Source of the DNA: Thioalkalivibrio sp.
GTDB lineage: Bacteria > Pseudomonadota > Gammaproteobacteria > Ectothiorhodospirales > Ectothiorhodospiraceae
Assembly: GCA_018224485.1 (NCBI GenBank)
Contig: JAGTVE010000267.1
Span: forward strand, 1-14,100
DNA length: 14,100 nucleotides
Direction: 5' to 3'
Of the stretch, positions 6,944-13,982 are shown in pieces. How positions within the stretch are numbered: position 1 is the stretch's first letter; each line of letters begins with the position of its first letter. Position numbers and translations under genes: made by a program. The notes beneath the pieces are model-generated. The model saw nothing but the letters and a program-made list of their open reading frames with translations, was not told the DNA's origin and searched no databases.

Positions 6944-7336
6944 TCAATAGATCTTGCAGAGCACTTCGCCGCCCTGCCCAAGGGCTCGCGCCGCGCGGTC
7001 GGTCATCACCCCTCTCGGGGTGGAGATGACCGCGACGCCGAGGCCCGCGTGGATTCGGGGAAGCTCGTCCTTGCCGCGGTAGATCCGCAGACCCGGACGG
7101 CTGATGCGCTCGATGTTCTCGATCACGCCGCGTCCCTGGAAATACTTCAGCGTCACGCGCAGCTGCCTGGACGCGCCCTCGCCCTCGGTGACCACGTCGG
7201 CGACGTAGCCCTCGTCCGCGAAGACCTTCAGGATCGCCTCCTTGCTACGGCTGTAGGGGACCGCGACGGTCTTCTTCTCGGCCCGCTGGGCATTCCGCAC
7301 CCGGGTCAGCAGGTCGGCAATCGGATCGGTCATCAT
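6944..7336 (-). CDS. rpsH: 30S ribosomal protein S8
   Basis: The product is 130 aa (E. coli 130). It starts MMTDPIADLLTRVRNAQ, has the mid-region YFQGRGVIENIERISRPGLRIY at about 65-86, and the rRNA-binding C-terminal motif STPRGVM at 105-111. S8 is a primary 16S rRNA binder, and in E. coli it represses the spc operon by binding mRNA near the rplE start. Two consecutive ATG codons (7336 and 7333) are possible starts; GAGGAG upstream fits the first slightly better. Confidence 0.98.
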   Translation of the reverse strand: MMTDPIADLLTRVRNAQRAEKKTVAVPYSRSKEAILKVFADEGYVADVVTEGEGASRQLRVTLKYFQGRGVIENIERISRPGLRIYRGKDELPRIHAGLGVAVISTPRGVMTDRAARALGQGGEVLCKIY

Positions 7337-7349
7337 GGTTGTGTTCTCC

Positions 7350-7655
7350 TCACCAACTTGCCTTGCGCAGTCCCGGAATCTCGCCGCGCATCGCGTGCTC
7401 GCGCAGCTTGTTGCGGCCGAGCCCGAAGCGGCGGTAATACCCCTTCGGACGTCCGGTGAGACCGCAGCGGTTGCGTCTGCGCGCAGGACTGGAGTCGCGC
7501 GGAAGCTTCTGCAGGGCCTGCATCGCCGCCATCCGCTCTTCGCCGGGCAGCGACTCGTCCAGGACCTTGGCCTTCAGCTCGGTCCGGCGCGCCGCGTACT
7601 TCTGCACCAGCCTTGCGCGCTTCTGCTCGCGCATCATCATCGAAACCTTTGCCAT
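7350..7655 (-). CDS. rpsN: 30S ribosomal protein S14 (long, zinc-free type)
   Basis: The product is 101 aa, as in E. coli. The C-terminal signature PRDSSPARRRNRCGLTGRPKGYYRRFGLGRNKLREHAMRGEIPGLRKASW spans about 52-101. It contains a single cysteine, so it is the zinc-independent form without CXXC pairs. S14 is a late-binding protein in the head of the 30S subunit. It lies 17 nt after rplE and 13 nt before rpsH. The pairing of a zinc-free S14 with a zinc-binding L36 in one operon is usual for Gammaproteobacteria. Confidence 0.98.
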   Translation of the reverse strand: MAKVSMMMREQKRARLVQKYAARRTELKAKVLDESLPGEERMAAMQALQKLPRDSSPARRRNRCGLTGRPKGYYRRFGLGRNKLREHAMRGEIPGLRKASW

Positions 7656-7672
7656 TTCTCGAAAACCTCGGG

Positions 7673-8212
7673 TTACGTCCGGAAGGGGAAGCGGAAGGCC
7701 TCGAGCAATGCCTTCGCCTCCTCGTTATTCTTTGCGTTGGTGGTGATGGTGATATCCATCCCGCGGATCTTGTCGATACGGTCGTAATCGATCTCCGGGA
7801 AGATGATCTGCTCCTTCACACCCAGGCTGTAGTTGCCGCGGCCATCGAAGGCCCGCGGACTGAATCCGCGGAAGTCGCGGACGCGCGGAATCGCGATGTT
7901 GATCAGCCGATCGAGAAATTCGTACATGCGCCCACGCCGCAGCGTCACCTTGCATCCGATCGGATATCCGTCGCGGATCTTGAAGGCCGCGATGGACTTC
8001 CGGGCCTTGGTGACCACCGGCTTCTGGCCGGCAATCGCGGTCATGTCCGACATCGCGTGATCGATCACCTTCTTGTCGGCAACCGCATCGCCCAGTCCCA
8101 TGTTCAGCGTGACCTTGGTGATCCGGGGAACCTCCATCACGTTCGTGTACTGGAATTTCTCCTGCAGGGCCGGGATCACCGACTCCAGATATTGCGCTCT
8201 CAAACGTTCCAT
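7673..8212 (-). CDS. rplE: 50S ribosomal protein L5
   Basis: From the ATG at 8212 the product is 179 aa, exactly the E. coli length, and MERLRAQYLESV aligns with the E. coli start without gaps. Landmarks are VPRITKVTLNMGLGDAVADKK (about 31-51), GQKPVVTKARKSIAAFKIRDGYPIGCKVTLRR, and the end FPFRT. An ATG at 8221 would add MRA and has the better spaced AAGG (5 nt), so the start could be there. L5 binds 5S rRNA and contacts P-site tRNA. In E. coli the region near this start is the S8 repressor site; I could not confirm such a fold here. Confidence 0.95.
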   Translation of the reverse strand: MERLRAQYLESVIPALQEKFQYTNVMEVPRITKVTLNMGLGDAVADKKVIDHAMSDMTAIAGQKPVVTKARKSIAAFKIRDGYPIGCKVTLRRGRMYEFLDRLINIAIPRVRDFRGFSPRAFDGRGNYSLGVKEQIIFPEIDYDRIDKIRGMDITITTNAKNNEEAKALLEAFRFPFRT

Positions 8213-8228
8213 GGCTCTCATTCCGCCC

Positions 8229-8546
8229 TTATGCGTCGACGACTTCGCCGTTCGAGCGGAACACCCGAACCTTGCGACCGTCTTCGAGGGTCTTGAAGGA
8301 AACCCGGTCACCCTTCGCGGCGGCCGGGTTGAACAACATCACGTTCGAGACGTGAATCGGCATCTCCTTCTCGATGATGCCGCCGGTCCGACCCATGTTC
8401 GGGTTCGGCTTCTGGTGCTTCTTCACCATGTTGATGTTCTGCACCAGGACACGGCTGTCCGGGAAGACCCGCAGCACGGTGCCACGGCGCCCCTTGTCCT
8501 TGCCCGTGATGACCATCACGTCATCACCCTTGCGAATCTTATTCAT
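8229..8546 (-). CDS. rplX: 50S ribosomal protein L24
   Basis: The product is 105 aa (E. coli 104). It starts MNKIRKGDDVMVITGKDKGRRGTV, a KOW motif at about 6-32. The conserved NMVKKHQKPNPNMGRTGGI segment follows at about 39-57, and IHVSNVMLFNP after it. L24 is an assembly-initiating protein near the exit-tunnel opening. It lies 7 nt after rplN, and its stop is 7 nt upstream of the alternative rplE start. Confidence 0.97.
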   Translation of the reverse strand: MNKIRKGDDVMVITGKDKGRRGTVLRVFPDSRVLVQNINMVKKHQKPNPNMGRTGGIIEKEMPIHVSNVMLFNPAAAKGDRVSFKTLEDGRKVRVFRSNGEVVDA

Positions 8547-8553
8547 GCCTGCC

Positions 8554-8922
8554 TCACAAGACTTCCGGCGCCAGCGAGATGATCTTCATGAACTTCTCGC
8601 CACGCAGTTCACGGGTCACCGGCCCGAAGATACGGGTACCGATCGGCTGCAGCTGGTTGTTCAGCAACACCGCGGCATTGCGGTCGAAGCGAATCACCGA
8701 GCCGTCCGGGCGGCGCACACCGGAGGCGGTGCGGACCACAACTGCGTTATAGACGTCGCCCTTTCTCACCTTGCCGCGCGGGATCGCGTCCTTCACGCTC
8801 ACCTTGATCACGTCGCCGACACGCGCGTAGCGGCGATGCGATCCGCCCAATACCTTGATGCACTGCACCCGGCGGGCGCCGCTGTTGTCGGCGGCCTCGA
8901 GCACGGTCTGCATTTGAATCAT
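8554..8922 (-). CDS. rplN: 50S ribosomal protein L14
   Basis: The product is 122 aa (E. coli 123). It starts MIQMQTVLEAADNSGARRVQCIKVLGGS and contains the five-stranded barrel with GDVIKVSVKDAIPRGKVRKGDVYNAVVVRT at about 36-65. L14 makes intersubunit bridges and is the docking site of the silencing factor RsfS. In E. coli the spc promoter lies just upstream of this gene; the 28-nt gap here (8923-8950) has a GGAG ribosome binding site 8 nt from the ATG but no convincing promoter. The S10 and spc blocks are thus probably co-transcribed. Confidence 0.98.
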   Translation of the reverse strand: MIQMQTVLEAADNSGARRVQCIKVLGGSHRRYARVGDVIKVSVKDAIPRGKVRKGDVYNAVVVRTASGVRRPDGSVIRFDRNAAVLLNNQLQPIGTRIFGPVTRELRGEKFMKIISLAPEVL

Positions 8923-8950
8923 GACTAATTCTCCAACGAATGGGCGCCGG

Positions 8951-9217
8951 TCAGGCCGGGGCGCGGCCGAGCACTTCCACGAGTGCGAAACGCTTCATGC
9001 GCGACAGCGGACGGCACTCACGGATGCGCACGGTATCGCCGGTGCGGGACTCGTTGCCCTCGTCGTGCACGTACAGCCGGGTGCTCCGGCGCATGAACTT
9101 GCCGTACAGCGGGTGCCGTACGCGGCGCTCAACCACCACGGTCCGGGTCTTGTCCGTCTTGTCGCTCACCACACGCCCGATGATCGAACGCTGGGTCTTG
9201 GACACTTCTTCGTTCAT
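8951..9217 (-). CDS. rpsQ: 30S ribosomal protein S17
   Basis: The product is 88 aa (E. coli 84). An N-terminal tail (MNEEVSKTQRSIIGRVVSDK) leads into an OB fold with TRTVVVERRVRHPLYGKFMRRSTRLYVHDE at about 24-53 and RIRECRPLSRMKRFALVEVL at about 64-83. S17 is an early-assembly protein that binds helices in the 5' domain of 16S rRNA. It is the last gene of the S10 block. AGGA lies 7 nt before the ATG and only 4 nt separate it from rpmC. Confidence 0.97.
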   Translation of the reverse strand: MNEEVSKTQRSIIGRVVSDKTDKTRTVVVERRVRHPLYGKFMRRSTRLYVHDEGNESRTGDTVRIRECRPLSRMKRFALVEVLGRAPA

Positions 9218-9221
9218 GTTC

Positions 9222-9416
9222 TTATCCTGCCCGCTTGCGTTGGTTGATGAGCGTCTGGATCTGGGCGATCTCGCGCCGGACCTTCTTCACGCGATCCGGA
9301 CGCGCGAGCTGCCCCACAGCCTTCTGCATGCGCAGCGCAAACTGCTCCTGGTACAGGCCATCGAGCTCTTCGGTCAGCTCGGAGGCGTTCTTTTTCTGCA
9401 GTTCTGCGAACCTCAT
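9222..9416 (-). CDS. rpmC: 50S ribosomal protein L29
   Basis: The product is 64 aa (E. coli 63): MRFAELQKKNASELTEELDG and so on, with the helical FALRMQKAVGQLARPDRVKKVRREIAQIQTLIN (about 26-58). It is a two-helix hairpin protein at the tunnel exit, close to the SRP and trigger factor docking site on L23. The ATG shares one base with the rplP stop (TGATG), so it is translated by termination-reinitiation coupling. Longer upstream frames are shadows of rplP. Confidence 0.96.
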   Translation of the reverse strand: MRFAELQKKNASELTEELDGLYQEQFALRMQKAVGQLARPDRVKKVRREIAQIQTLINQRKRAG

Positions 9417-9829
9417 CACATCACCTGCCTGCGCGCGAAGGTGGTCTTGATCGGGAGCTTGGCCGCCGCCAGGCGAAGGGCCTCGCGTGCAACGTCCTCG
9501 TTCACGCCCTCCATCTCGTAGAGGATGCGACCGGGCTGGATCTTGCACACCCAGTACTCCACGTTGCCCTTGCCCTTGCCCATGCGGACCTCAAGGGGCT
9601 TCTTGGACACCGGCACGTCGGGAAAGACCCGGATCCAGATCTTCCCGCCGCGCTTGATGTGACGGACCATCGCGCGCCGGGCGGCCTCGATCTGGCGCGC
9701 GGTGATGCGGCCACGGTCGACGGCCTGAAGGCCGTATTCGCCGAAGCTCACCTTGGCGCCCGAGGTGGCGAAACCGCGGTTCTTGCCCTTGAATTGCTTC
9801 CGGAACTTGGTTCTCTTTGGCTGCAGCAT
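9416..9829 (-). CDS. rplP: 50S ribosomal protein L16
   Basis: The product is 137 aa (E. coli 136) and starts MLQPKRTKFRKQFKGKNRG. The segment KPLEVRMGKGKGNVEYWVCKIQPGRILYEM (about 77-106) holds Arg82, the counterpart of E. coli Arg81, which the oxygenase RoxA (YcfD) hydroxylates. L16 sits by the A-site tRNA and the peptidyl transferase centre. The frame extends upstream into rpsC, but the ATG at 9829 matches the family and has AAGGA 7 nt before it. The stop overlaps the rpmC start by one base. Confidence 0.97.
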   Translation of the reverse strand: MLQPKRTKFRKQFKGKNRGFATSGAKVSFGEYGLQAVDRGRITARQIEAARRAMVRHIKRGGKIWIRVFPDVPVSKKPLEVRMGKGKGNVEYWVCKIQPGRILYEMEGVNEDVAREALRLAAAKLPIKTTFARRQVM

Positions 9830-9852
9830 GTCGAATTCCTTGTTGGGCGGGC

Positions 9853-10530
9853 CTAGCTGGTGGCGCCCGGCCGGGACTCGGCGGCGCCATCGAGGCCGAA
9901 CACCTCGCCCTTGAAGATCCACACCTTGATGCCGATCACGCCGTAGGTCGTCTTCGCCTCGGCAAACCCGTAGTCGATGTCGGCACGCAGCGTGTGCAAG
10001 GGAACGCGGCCCTCGCGGTACCATTCAGAGCGCGCGATCTCGGCCCCGTTCAGGCGGCCGGACACATGCACCTTCACGCCCTGGGCACCGAGGCGCACCG
10101 CATTCCCCACCGCGCGCTTCATCGCGCGTCGGAACATGATCCGGCGCTCCAGCTGCTGGGCGATGCCCTCGGCCACCAGCTGCGCATCGACCTCCGGCTT
10201 GCGGATCTCCTCGATGTTGATCTTGACGTTGCTCAGCTCGAGCCCGGACCGGGCCGCGACCTCGCGGCGCAGCGCCTCGATGTCTTCGCCCTTCTTGCCG
10301 ATCACGATCCCCGGCCGCGCGGTGTGGATGGTCACGTGCGCGGCACGTGACGGCCGCTCGATCTGGATGCGGCTGACCGACGCATGCGACAGGCGCTTGC
10401 GCAGGAAGGCGCGCAGCTCCAGGTCGTCGTTCAGCGTCTTGCCGAATGCATCACCATCCTCGTACCAGATGGCGGACCACGGGCGCGAGATGCCGAGGCG
10501 GATGCCGGTTGGATGTACCTTCTGACCCAT
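9853..10530 (-). CDS. rpsC: 30S ribosomal protein S3
   Basis: The product is 225 aa (E. coli 233, with a longer tail). It starts MGQKVHPTGIRLGISRPW. The KH domain carries GIVIGKKGEDIEALRREV at about 74-91 with the GKKG loop at 78-81. The C-terminal domain has ERRIMFRRAMKRAVGNAVRLGAQG (about 128-151), whose basic face belongs to the mRNA-entry helicase region, and SGRLNGAEIARSEWYREGRVPLHTLRADIDYG. The acidic/glycine tail is short. The ATG lies 2 nt after the rplV stop. Confidence 0.98.
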   Translation of the reverse strand: MGQKVHPTGIRLGISRPWSAIWYEDGDAFGKTLNDDLELRAFLRKRLSHASVSRIQIERPSRAAHVTIHTARPGIVIGKKGEDIEALRREVAARSGLELSNVKINIEEIRKPEVDAQLVAEGIAQQLERRIMFRRAMKRAVGNAVRLGAQGVKVHVSGRLNGAEIARSEWYREGRVPLHTLRADIDYGFAEAKTTYGVIGIKVWIFKGEVFGLDGAAESRPGATS

Positions 10531-10532
10531 GA

Positions 10533-10883
10533 CTACCTCGCTCCCGTTTCACTGACGCCAACCAGGATATGGCTGGTCCGTTTCAGGATGCGATTGCCGC
10601 GACCCTTGGCCCGCGCCTGCATCCGCTTCATCACCGGACCCTCATCCACCTGAACCCGGGTGACGCGCAGCTCGTCGACATCCGCGCCGTCGTTGTTCTC
10701 CGCATTGGCAATCGCGGAATCCAGAACCTTCTTCAGCATCGCTGCAGCCCTCTTCGGGCTGAAGGCCAGCTCGTTCAGCGCCTGCTCCACCGGCATGCCC
10801 CGGACCTGGTCTGCCAACAGACGCGCCTTCTGCGGCGAAATCCGGGCGTAACGCAGCTTCGCGATCGTTTCATCCGTCTTCAT
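10533..10883 (-). CDS. rplV: 50S ribosomal protein L22
   Basis: The product is 116 aa (E. coli 110), with a few extra residues at both ends. Conserved parts are ARISPQKARLLADQVRGMPVEQAL (about 13-36), KKVLDSAIANAENNDGAD, and the long beta hairpin with VDEGPVMKRMQARAKGRGNRILKRTSHI (about 78-105). The hairpin tip lines the exit tunnel and is the erythromycin-resistance site in E. coli. It lies 9 nt after rpsS. Confidence 0.97.
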   Translation of the reverse strand: MKTDETIAKLRYARISPQKARLLADQVRGMPVEQALNELAFSPKRAAAMLKKVLDSAIANAENNDGADVDELRVTRVQVDEGPVMKRMQARAKGRGNRILKRTSHILVGVSETGAR

Positions 10884-10892
10884 TACAGTTCC

Positions 10893-11165
10893 TTAACGCG
10901 ACTTCTTGTTGGCCACGTGACCCTTGAAGGTCCGGGTGGCGGCGAATTCGCCGAGCTTGTGTCCGACCATGTTTTCCGTCACCAGCACCGGTACGTGCTG
11001 TCGGCCGTTATGGACGGCGACGGTCAGCCCCACCATCTGCGGGATGACCATCGATCGGCGCGACCAGGTCTTGATCGGACGACGATCGTTCTTTTCCACG
11101 GCGACATCGACCTTCTTCAACAGGTGATGATCGACGAACGGACCCTTCCTCAGTGAACGCGGCAT
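10893..11165 (-). CDS. rpsS: 30S ribosomal protein S19
   Basis: The product is 90 aa (E. coli 92). It starts MPRSLRKGPFVDHHLLKKV and carries IKTWSRRSMVIPQMVGLTVAVHNGRQHVPV (about 31-60) and the signature MVGHKLGEFAATRTFKGH (about 66-83). S19 forms a complex with S13 in the 30S head and touches A-site tRNA. It lies 12 nt after rplB and 9 nt before rplV, in the canonical order. Confidence 0.98.
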   Translation of the reverse strand: MPRSLRKGPFVDHHLLKKVDVAVEKNDRRPIKTWSRRSMVIPQMVGLTVAVHNGRQHVPVLVTENMVGHKLGEFAATRTFKGHVANKKSR

Positions 11166-11177
11166 GCTCGAGCTCCG

Positions 11178-11999
11178 TTACTTCTTCCGACGACGCACGA
11201 TCATGCGGTCGGTTCGCTTGTTGTTTCGGGTCTTGTAGCCCTTGGTCGGAACGCCCCACGGGGTCACCGGCTGCAGACCGAAGTTGCGGCCCTCGCCGCC
11301 GCCGTGCGGGTGGTCGACCGGGTTCATCACCGTACCGCGCACCGTCGGGCGCACGCCGATCCAGCGCTTCGCGCCCGCCTTGCCGAACTTGCGCAGGGCA
11401 TGCTCCGAGTTACCGACCTCGCCGACCACTGCCCGGCATTCCGACAGGACCCGGCGCATCTCCCCGGAGCGCAGGCGCAAGGTCGCGTGCCGGCCCTCCC
11501 GGGCCACCACCTGCACCGAGGTTCCCGCAGAGCGCGCCAGCTGGGCGCCCTTGCCCGGCCTCATCTCCACGCAGTGCACCACGGTGCCCACCGGAATCGA
11601 ACGCAGCTCCATCGCATTGCCCGTACGCACCGGCGCCTGGCTACCGCTCAGCACGGTGTCGCCCGCCCGCAGCCCCTTGGGCGCGATGATGTACCGGCGC
11701 TCACCGTCAGCATACTTCAGCAGCGCCAGGTGCGCGCTGCGGTTCGGGTCGTATTCCAGCCGCTCGACGAGCGCGGGCACATTGTCCTTGTTGCGCCTGA
11801 AGTCGACCAGGCGGTAGTGCTGCTTGTGGCCACCGCCGATGTGCCGGGTCGTGATGCGCCCCTGGTTGTTGCGGCCGCCGGTCCTGGACTTCTTCTCCAG
11901 AAGCGGTCCGTAGGGTTCGCCCGGATGCAGCTCGGGGCTCCGGATCTTGACCGCGTGGCGGCGACCCGCGGAGGTTGGGTTGGTCTTCATGATCGCCAT
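11178..11999 (-). CDS. rplB: 50S ribosomal protein L2
   Basis: The product is 273 aa, identical in length to E. coli L2. The OB/SH3 core includes GGRNNQGRITTRHIGGGHKQHYR (41-63) and LEYDPNRSA. The C-terminal motif MNPVDHPHGGGEGRNFG (225-241) holds His230, matching the histidine (His229 in mature numbering) near the peptidyl transferase centre. L2 is needed for subunit association and peptide-bond formation. Only 3 nt separate its ATG from the rplW stop. Confidence 0.98.
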   Translation of the reverse strand: MAIMKTNPTSAGRRHAVKIRSPELHPGEPYGPLLEKKSRTGGRNNQGRITTRHIGGGHKQHYRLVDFRRNKDNVPALVERLEYDPNRSAHLALLKYADGERRYIIAPKGLRAGDTVLSGSQAPVRTGNAMELRSIPVGTVVHCVEMRPGKGAQLARSAGTSVQVVAREGRHATLRLRSGEMRRVLSECRAVVGEVGNSEHALRKFGKAGAKRWIGVRPTVRGTVMNPVDHPHGGGEGRNFGLQPVTPWGVPTKGYKTRNNKRTDRMIVRRRKK

Positions 12000-12002
12000 G
12001 GC

Positions 12003-12299
12003 TTACACCTGCTCTCCTTCGCCCAGTTCGATCGTCTGCCCTTCAGCAAGGGAGACGTAGGCCTTCTTCCAGTGGTTGCGCCGACCGAACTGACGCCCAA
12101 AGCGCTTCACCTTGCCGTCCTGGACCAGGGTGCGAACGGACTCCACCTTCACCTCGAAGATCTTCTCCACCGCCTGCCTGATCTCGGATTTCGTCGCGTC
12201 ACGGCGCACCTTGAACACGTGCGTGCCGACCTCACCGGCAGCGGTCGACTTCTCGGACACCACCGGGCCCAGAATCACCTGCAGCAGACGCTGGTTCAT
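12003..12299 (-). CDS. rplW: 50S ribosomal protein L23
   Basis: The product is 98 aa (E. coli 100). It starts MNQRLLQVILGPVVSEKST, followed by VFKVRRDATKSEIRQAVEKIFEVKVESVRTL (about 28-58) and the basic loop GKVKRFGRQFGRRNHWKKAYV. L23 at the tunnel exit is the docking site for trigger factor and SRP. The ATG overlaps the rplD stop by 4 nt (ATGA), a coupled start that also rules out the long upstream frame. Confidence 0.97.
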   Translation of the reverse strand: MNQRLLQVILGPVVSEKSTAAGEVGTHVFKVRRDATKSEIRQAVEKIFEVKVESVRTLVQDGKVKRFGRQFGRRNHWKKAYVSLAEGQTIELGEGEQV

Positions 12300-12901
12300 G
12301 CCAACCACTCCTCTATGTGCTTCACCGCGCCCGTGGTCATCACCACCGCCTCGGCGCTCACCAGCACCACGGGATTGACCTGCGCCGCGGTGACGATGTC
12401 GATGTCCCTGAGGTTGCGGATGGCCTGCCACGTGCTGGCGTCTTTTTCCGCCGTGACGATCACCCCGGACTCCAGGCCCAGCGCCGACAGCGCGGCCACC
12501 GCATCGCGGGTACGGCCGGACTCCACCGCGAACGCCTCGACGATCTTCAGCCGATCCTGCCGCAGCAGCTCGGAGAGGATCGCGGCGATTGCCGCCCGGT
12601 ACATCTTGCGATTCACCTTCTGGGCGAAGTCGCGCGTGCCCGCCGGGAAGACCTTGCCGCCCCCGCGCCACAGCGGGCTGCGGATGGTGCCGGCACGGGC
12701 GCGGCCCGTCCCCTTCTGCCGGAACGGCTTGATGCCGCCGCCGCTGACTTCGGAACGGCCCTTCTGGGCCCTGGTTCCCGAACGCCCGCCGGCCAGGTGG
12801 GCGACCACGCTCTGGTGCACCAGTGTCTCGTTGAAGTCACGCTCGAAGCAGGCGGGCGACAGATCGACCGCCGTCGCGGTATCCGTGGTATTTACTTGCA
12901 T
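12296..12901 (-). CDS. rplD: 50S ribosomal protein L4
   Basis: The product is 201 aa, as in E. coli. The long internal loop GTRAQKGRSEVSGGGIKPFRQKGTGRARAGTIRSPLWRGGGKVF (about 42-85) lines the exit tunnel. The remainder is the globular domain that binds 23S rRNA domain I. In E. coli L4 also represses the S10 operon by acting on the mRNA leader ahead of rpsJ. Here no such leader fits before rpsJ, although a hairpin lies before rplC. Start is 6 nt after the rplC stop; it overlaps rplW by 4 nt. Confidence 0.98.
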   Translation of the reverse strand: MQVNTTDTATAVDLSPACFERDFNETLVHQSVVAHLAGGRSGTRAQKGRSEVSGGGIKPFRQKGTGRARAGTIRSPLWRGGGKVFPAGTRDFAQKVNRKMYRAAIAAILSELLRQDRLKIVEAFAVESGRTRDAVAALSALGLESGVIVTAEKDASTWQAIRNLRDIDIVTAAQVNPVVLVSAEAVVMTTGAVKHIEEWLA

Positions 12902-12907
12902 CGCTTG

Positions 12908-13552
12908 TTACCCCCTGGCCTTCACGGCGGGGCGGATGATCACGTCGGAGCTGGGCGCACCCGGCACCGCCCCGTGGATCAGCAACAGCCCGCGGTCACT
13001 GTCGACGCGCACCACCTTCAGGTTCTGCGTCGTGGTGCGCACCGCGCCCATGTGCCCCGCCATCTTCTTGTTCTTGAAGACCCGACCTGGGGTCTGGTTC
13101 TGCCCGATCGAACCCGGCGCCCGGTGCGAGCGCGAGTTCCCGTGGGTCGCGTCCTGCATGTGGAAGTTGTGGCGCTTGACCACACCCTGGAAACCCTTGC
13201 CCTTGCTTCGGGCCGTCACGTCGACGACCTGACCCTCGGTGAACAGGCTCACGCCGATCTCGTCGCCCTCGGACATGCCCTCGAGCTGACCGGCATCGAC
13301 GCGGAACTCCCAGAGCCCGGTACCCGGCTGCACCGAGGCCTTCGCGAAGTGGCCCGCCTCGGGCTTCGGGACCCGCGACGGCTTGCGCACGCCGGCGGTA
13401 AGCTGCACGGCGTCGTAGCCGTCCCGCTCCGCGCGCTTGAGCTGCACCACGCGGTTGTGGCCGACCTGCACCACCGTGACCGGCAGGGACGCGCCGTCCT
13501 CGGCAAAGACCCGAGTCATCCCGATCTTGCGACCGATGAGTCCAAGAGACAT
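12908..13552 (-). CDS. rplC: 50S ribosomal protein L3
   Basis: From the ATG at 13552 the product is 214 aa (E. coli 209). It starts MSLGLIGRKIGMTRVFAEDG. The conserved extension SHRAPGSIGQNQTPGRVFKNKKMAGHMG spans about 142-169; Gln151 corresponds to the glutamine methylated by PrmB in E. coli (Gln150). L3 initiates large-subunit assembly and reaches the peptidyl transferase centre. The upstream continuation of the frame to 13642 covers the hairpin and is not coding-like. AGGAAGGGG lies 6 nt before the chosen ATG. Confidence 0.97.
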   Translation of the reverse strand: MSLGLIGRKIGMTRVFAEDGASLPVTVVQVGHNRVVQLKRAERDGYDAVQLTAGVRKPSRVPKPEAGHFAKASVQPGTGLWEFRVDAGQLEGMSEGDEIGVSLFTEGQVVDVTARSKGKGFQGVVKRHNFHMQDATHGNSRSHRAPGSIGQNQTPGRVFKNKKMAGHMGAVRTTTQNLKVVRVDSDRGLLLIHGAVPGAPSSDVIIRPAVKARG

Positions 13553-13576
13553 TGGTAACCCCTTCCTGATTTCTAT

Positions 13577-13591
13577 GCGCCTCGAGGGCGC
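13577..13591 (-). other. Small second hairpin in the rplC leader
   Basis: Five-base arms (13577-13581 and 13587-13591) surround a tcgag loop; the overlapping 10-nt palindrome agggcgccct (13585-13594) offers an alternative pairing. It lies between the 13-bp hairpin and the rplC ribosome binding site. It is weak and could be chance in GC-rich DNA. Confidence 0.35.
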
Positions 13592-13598
13592 CCTAACG

Positions 13599-13634
13599 CC
13601 GTGGCCCGGCGGCTGGAAACTCGCCGGGCCACGG
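13599..13634 (-). promoter_or_regulatory. Perfect 13-bp hairpin in the rpsJ-rplC gap
   Basis: Arms at 13599-13611 and 13622-13634 are exact complements with a 10-nt loop and very high GC content. On the minus strand no T-run follows, so it does not look like a complete intrinsic terminator. It lies about 47 nt upstream of the rplC start and would sit near the 5' end of a transcript from the candidate promoter at 13645-13673. It may stabilise or pause mRNA between rpsJ and rplC, or serve as a protein-binding leader element. Confidence 0.7.
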
Positions 13635-13644
13635 AAAGCCATCT

Positions 13645-13673
13645 ATTATGGCAGAAAATTGACCGCTAGTTAA
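13645..13673 (-). promoter_or_regulatory. Candidate sigma70 promoter between rpsJ and rplC
   Basis: On the minus strand TTAACT (13668-13673, overlapping the rpsJ stop) and CATAAT (13645-13650) are exactly 17 nt apart, matching the consensus at 4 and 5 of 6 bases. The spacer is AT-rich in otherwise GC-rich DNA. Transcription would start near 13638-13640, giving an leader of about 87 nt for rplC that opens with the 13-bp hairpin. Evidence is sequence match only. Confidence 0.5.
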
Positions 13674-13977
13674 GCCTGATCTGCACATTCACGCCCGCGG
13701 CCAGGTCCAGCTTCATCAACGCATCCACCGTCTTGTCCGTCGGATCGAGGATGTCCATCAGCCGCTTGTGGGTGCGCAATTCGTACTGGTCGCGCGCGTC
13801 CTTGTTGACGTGCGGTGAAATCAGCACGGTATAGAGTTCGCGCTTGGTCGGCAGCGGGATCGGGCCCTTGACCCGTGCGCCCGTGCGCCTCGCGGTCTCC
13901 ACGATCTCGGCGGCGGAGCGATCGATCAGACGGTGATCGAAGGCCTTGAGACGGATTCTGATACGCTGGTTTGCCAT
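13666..13977 (-). CDS. rpsJ: 30S ribosomal protein S10 (NusE)
   Basis: The product is 103 aa, as in E. coli. It starts MANQRIRIRLKAFDHRLIDR, has VKGPIPLPTKRELYTVLISPHVNKDARDQYELRTHKR at about 34-70, and ends LDLAAGVNVQIRLN. S10 is in the 30S head and, as NusE, works with NusB and NusG in antitermination and coupling. A GTG at 13986 would add three residues and overlap the tuf stop; the ATG at 13977 fits the family length. The upstream Shine-Dalgarno match is weak, which suggests coupling to tuf, only 5 nt away. Confidence 0.97.
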   Translation of the reverse strand: MANQRIRIRLKAFDHRLIDRSAAEIVETARRTGARVKGPIPLPTKRELYTVLISPHVNKDARDQYELRTHKRLMDILDPTDKTVDALMKLDLAAGVNVQIRLN

Positions 13978-13982
13978 GTTGG

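Noticed and set aside
8200..8240. S8 repressor-binding helix at the rplX-rplE junction
   Set aside because: Expected from E. coli, but I could not identify the conserved internal-loop structure with confidence by eye.
12300..12671. N-terminal extension of L23 upstream of 12299
   Set aside because: The extension lies in another frame of rplD and has no similarity to L23; the ATGA overlap gives a 98-aa protein of normal length.
11304..13232. Plus-strand open frame of 642 codons opposite rplB, rplW, rplD and rplC, with a second long one at 12317-13558
   Set aside because: Both are mirror frames of highly conserved ribosomal genes; no protein-like domain or ribosome binding site supports them.
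13599..13634. Complete intrinsic terminator after rpsJ
   Set aside because: The stem is strong but no T-run follows on the minus strand, and terminating there would cut off the essential genes that follow.
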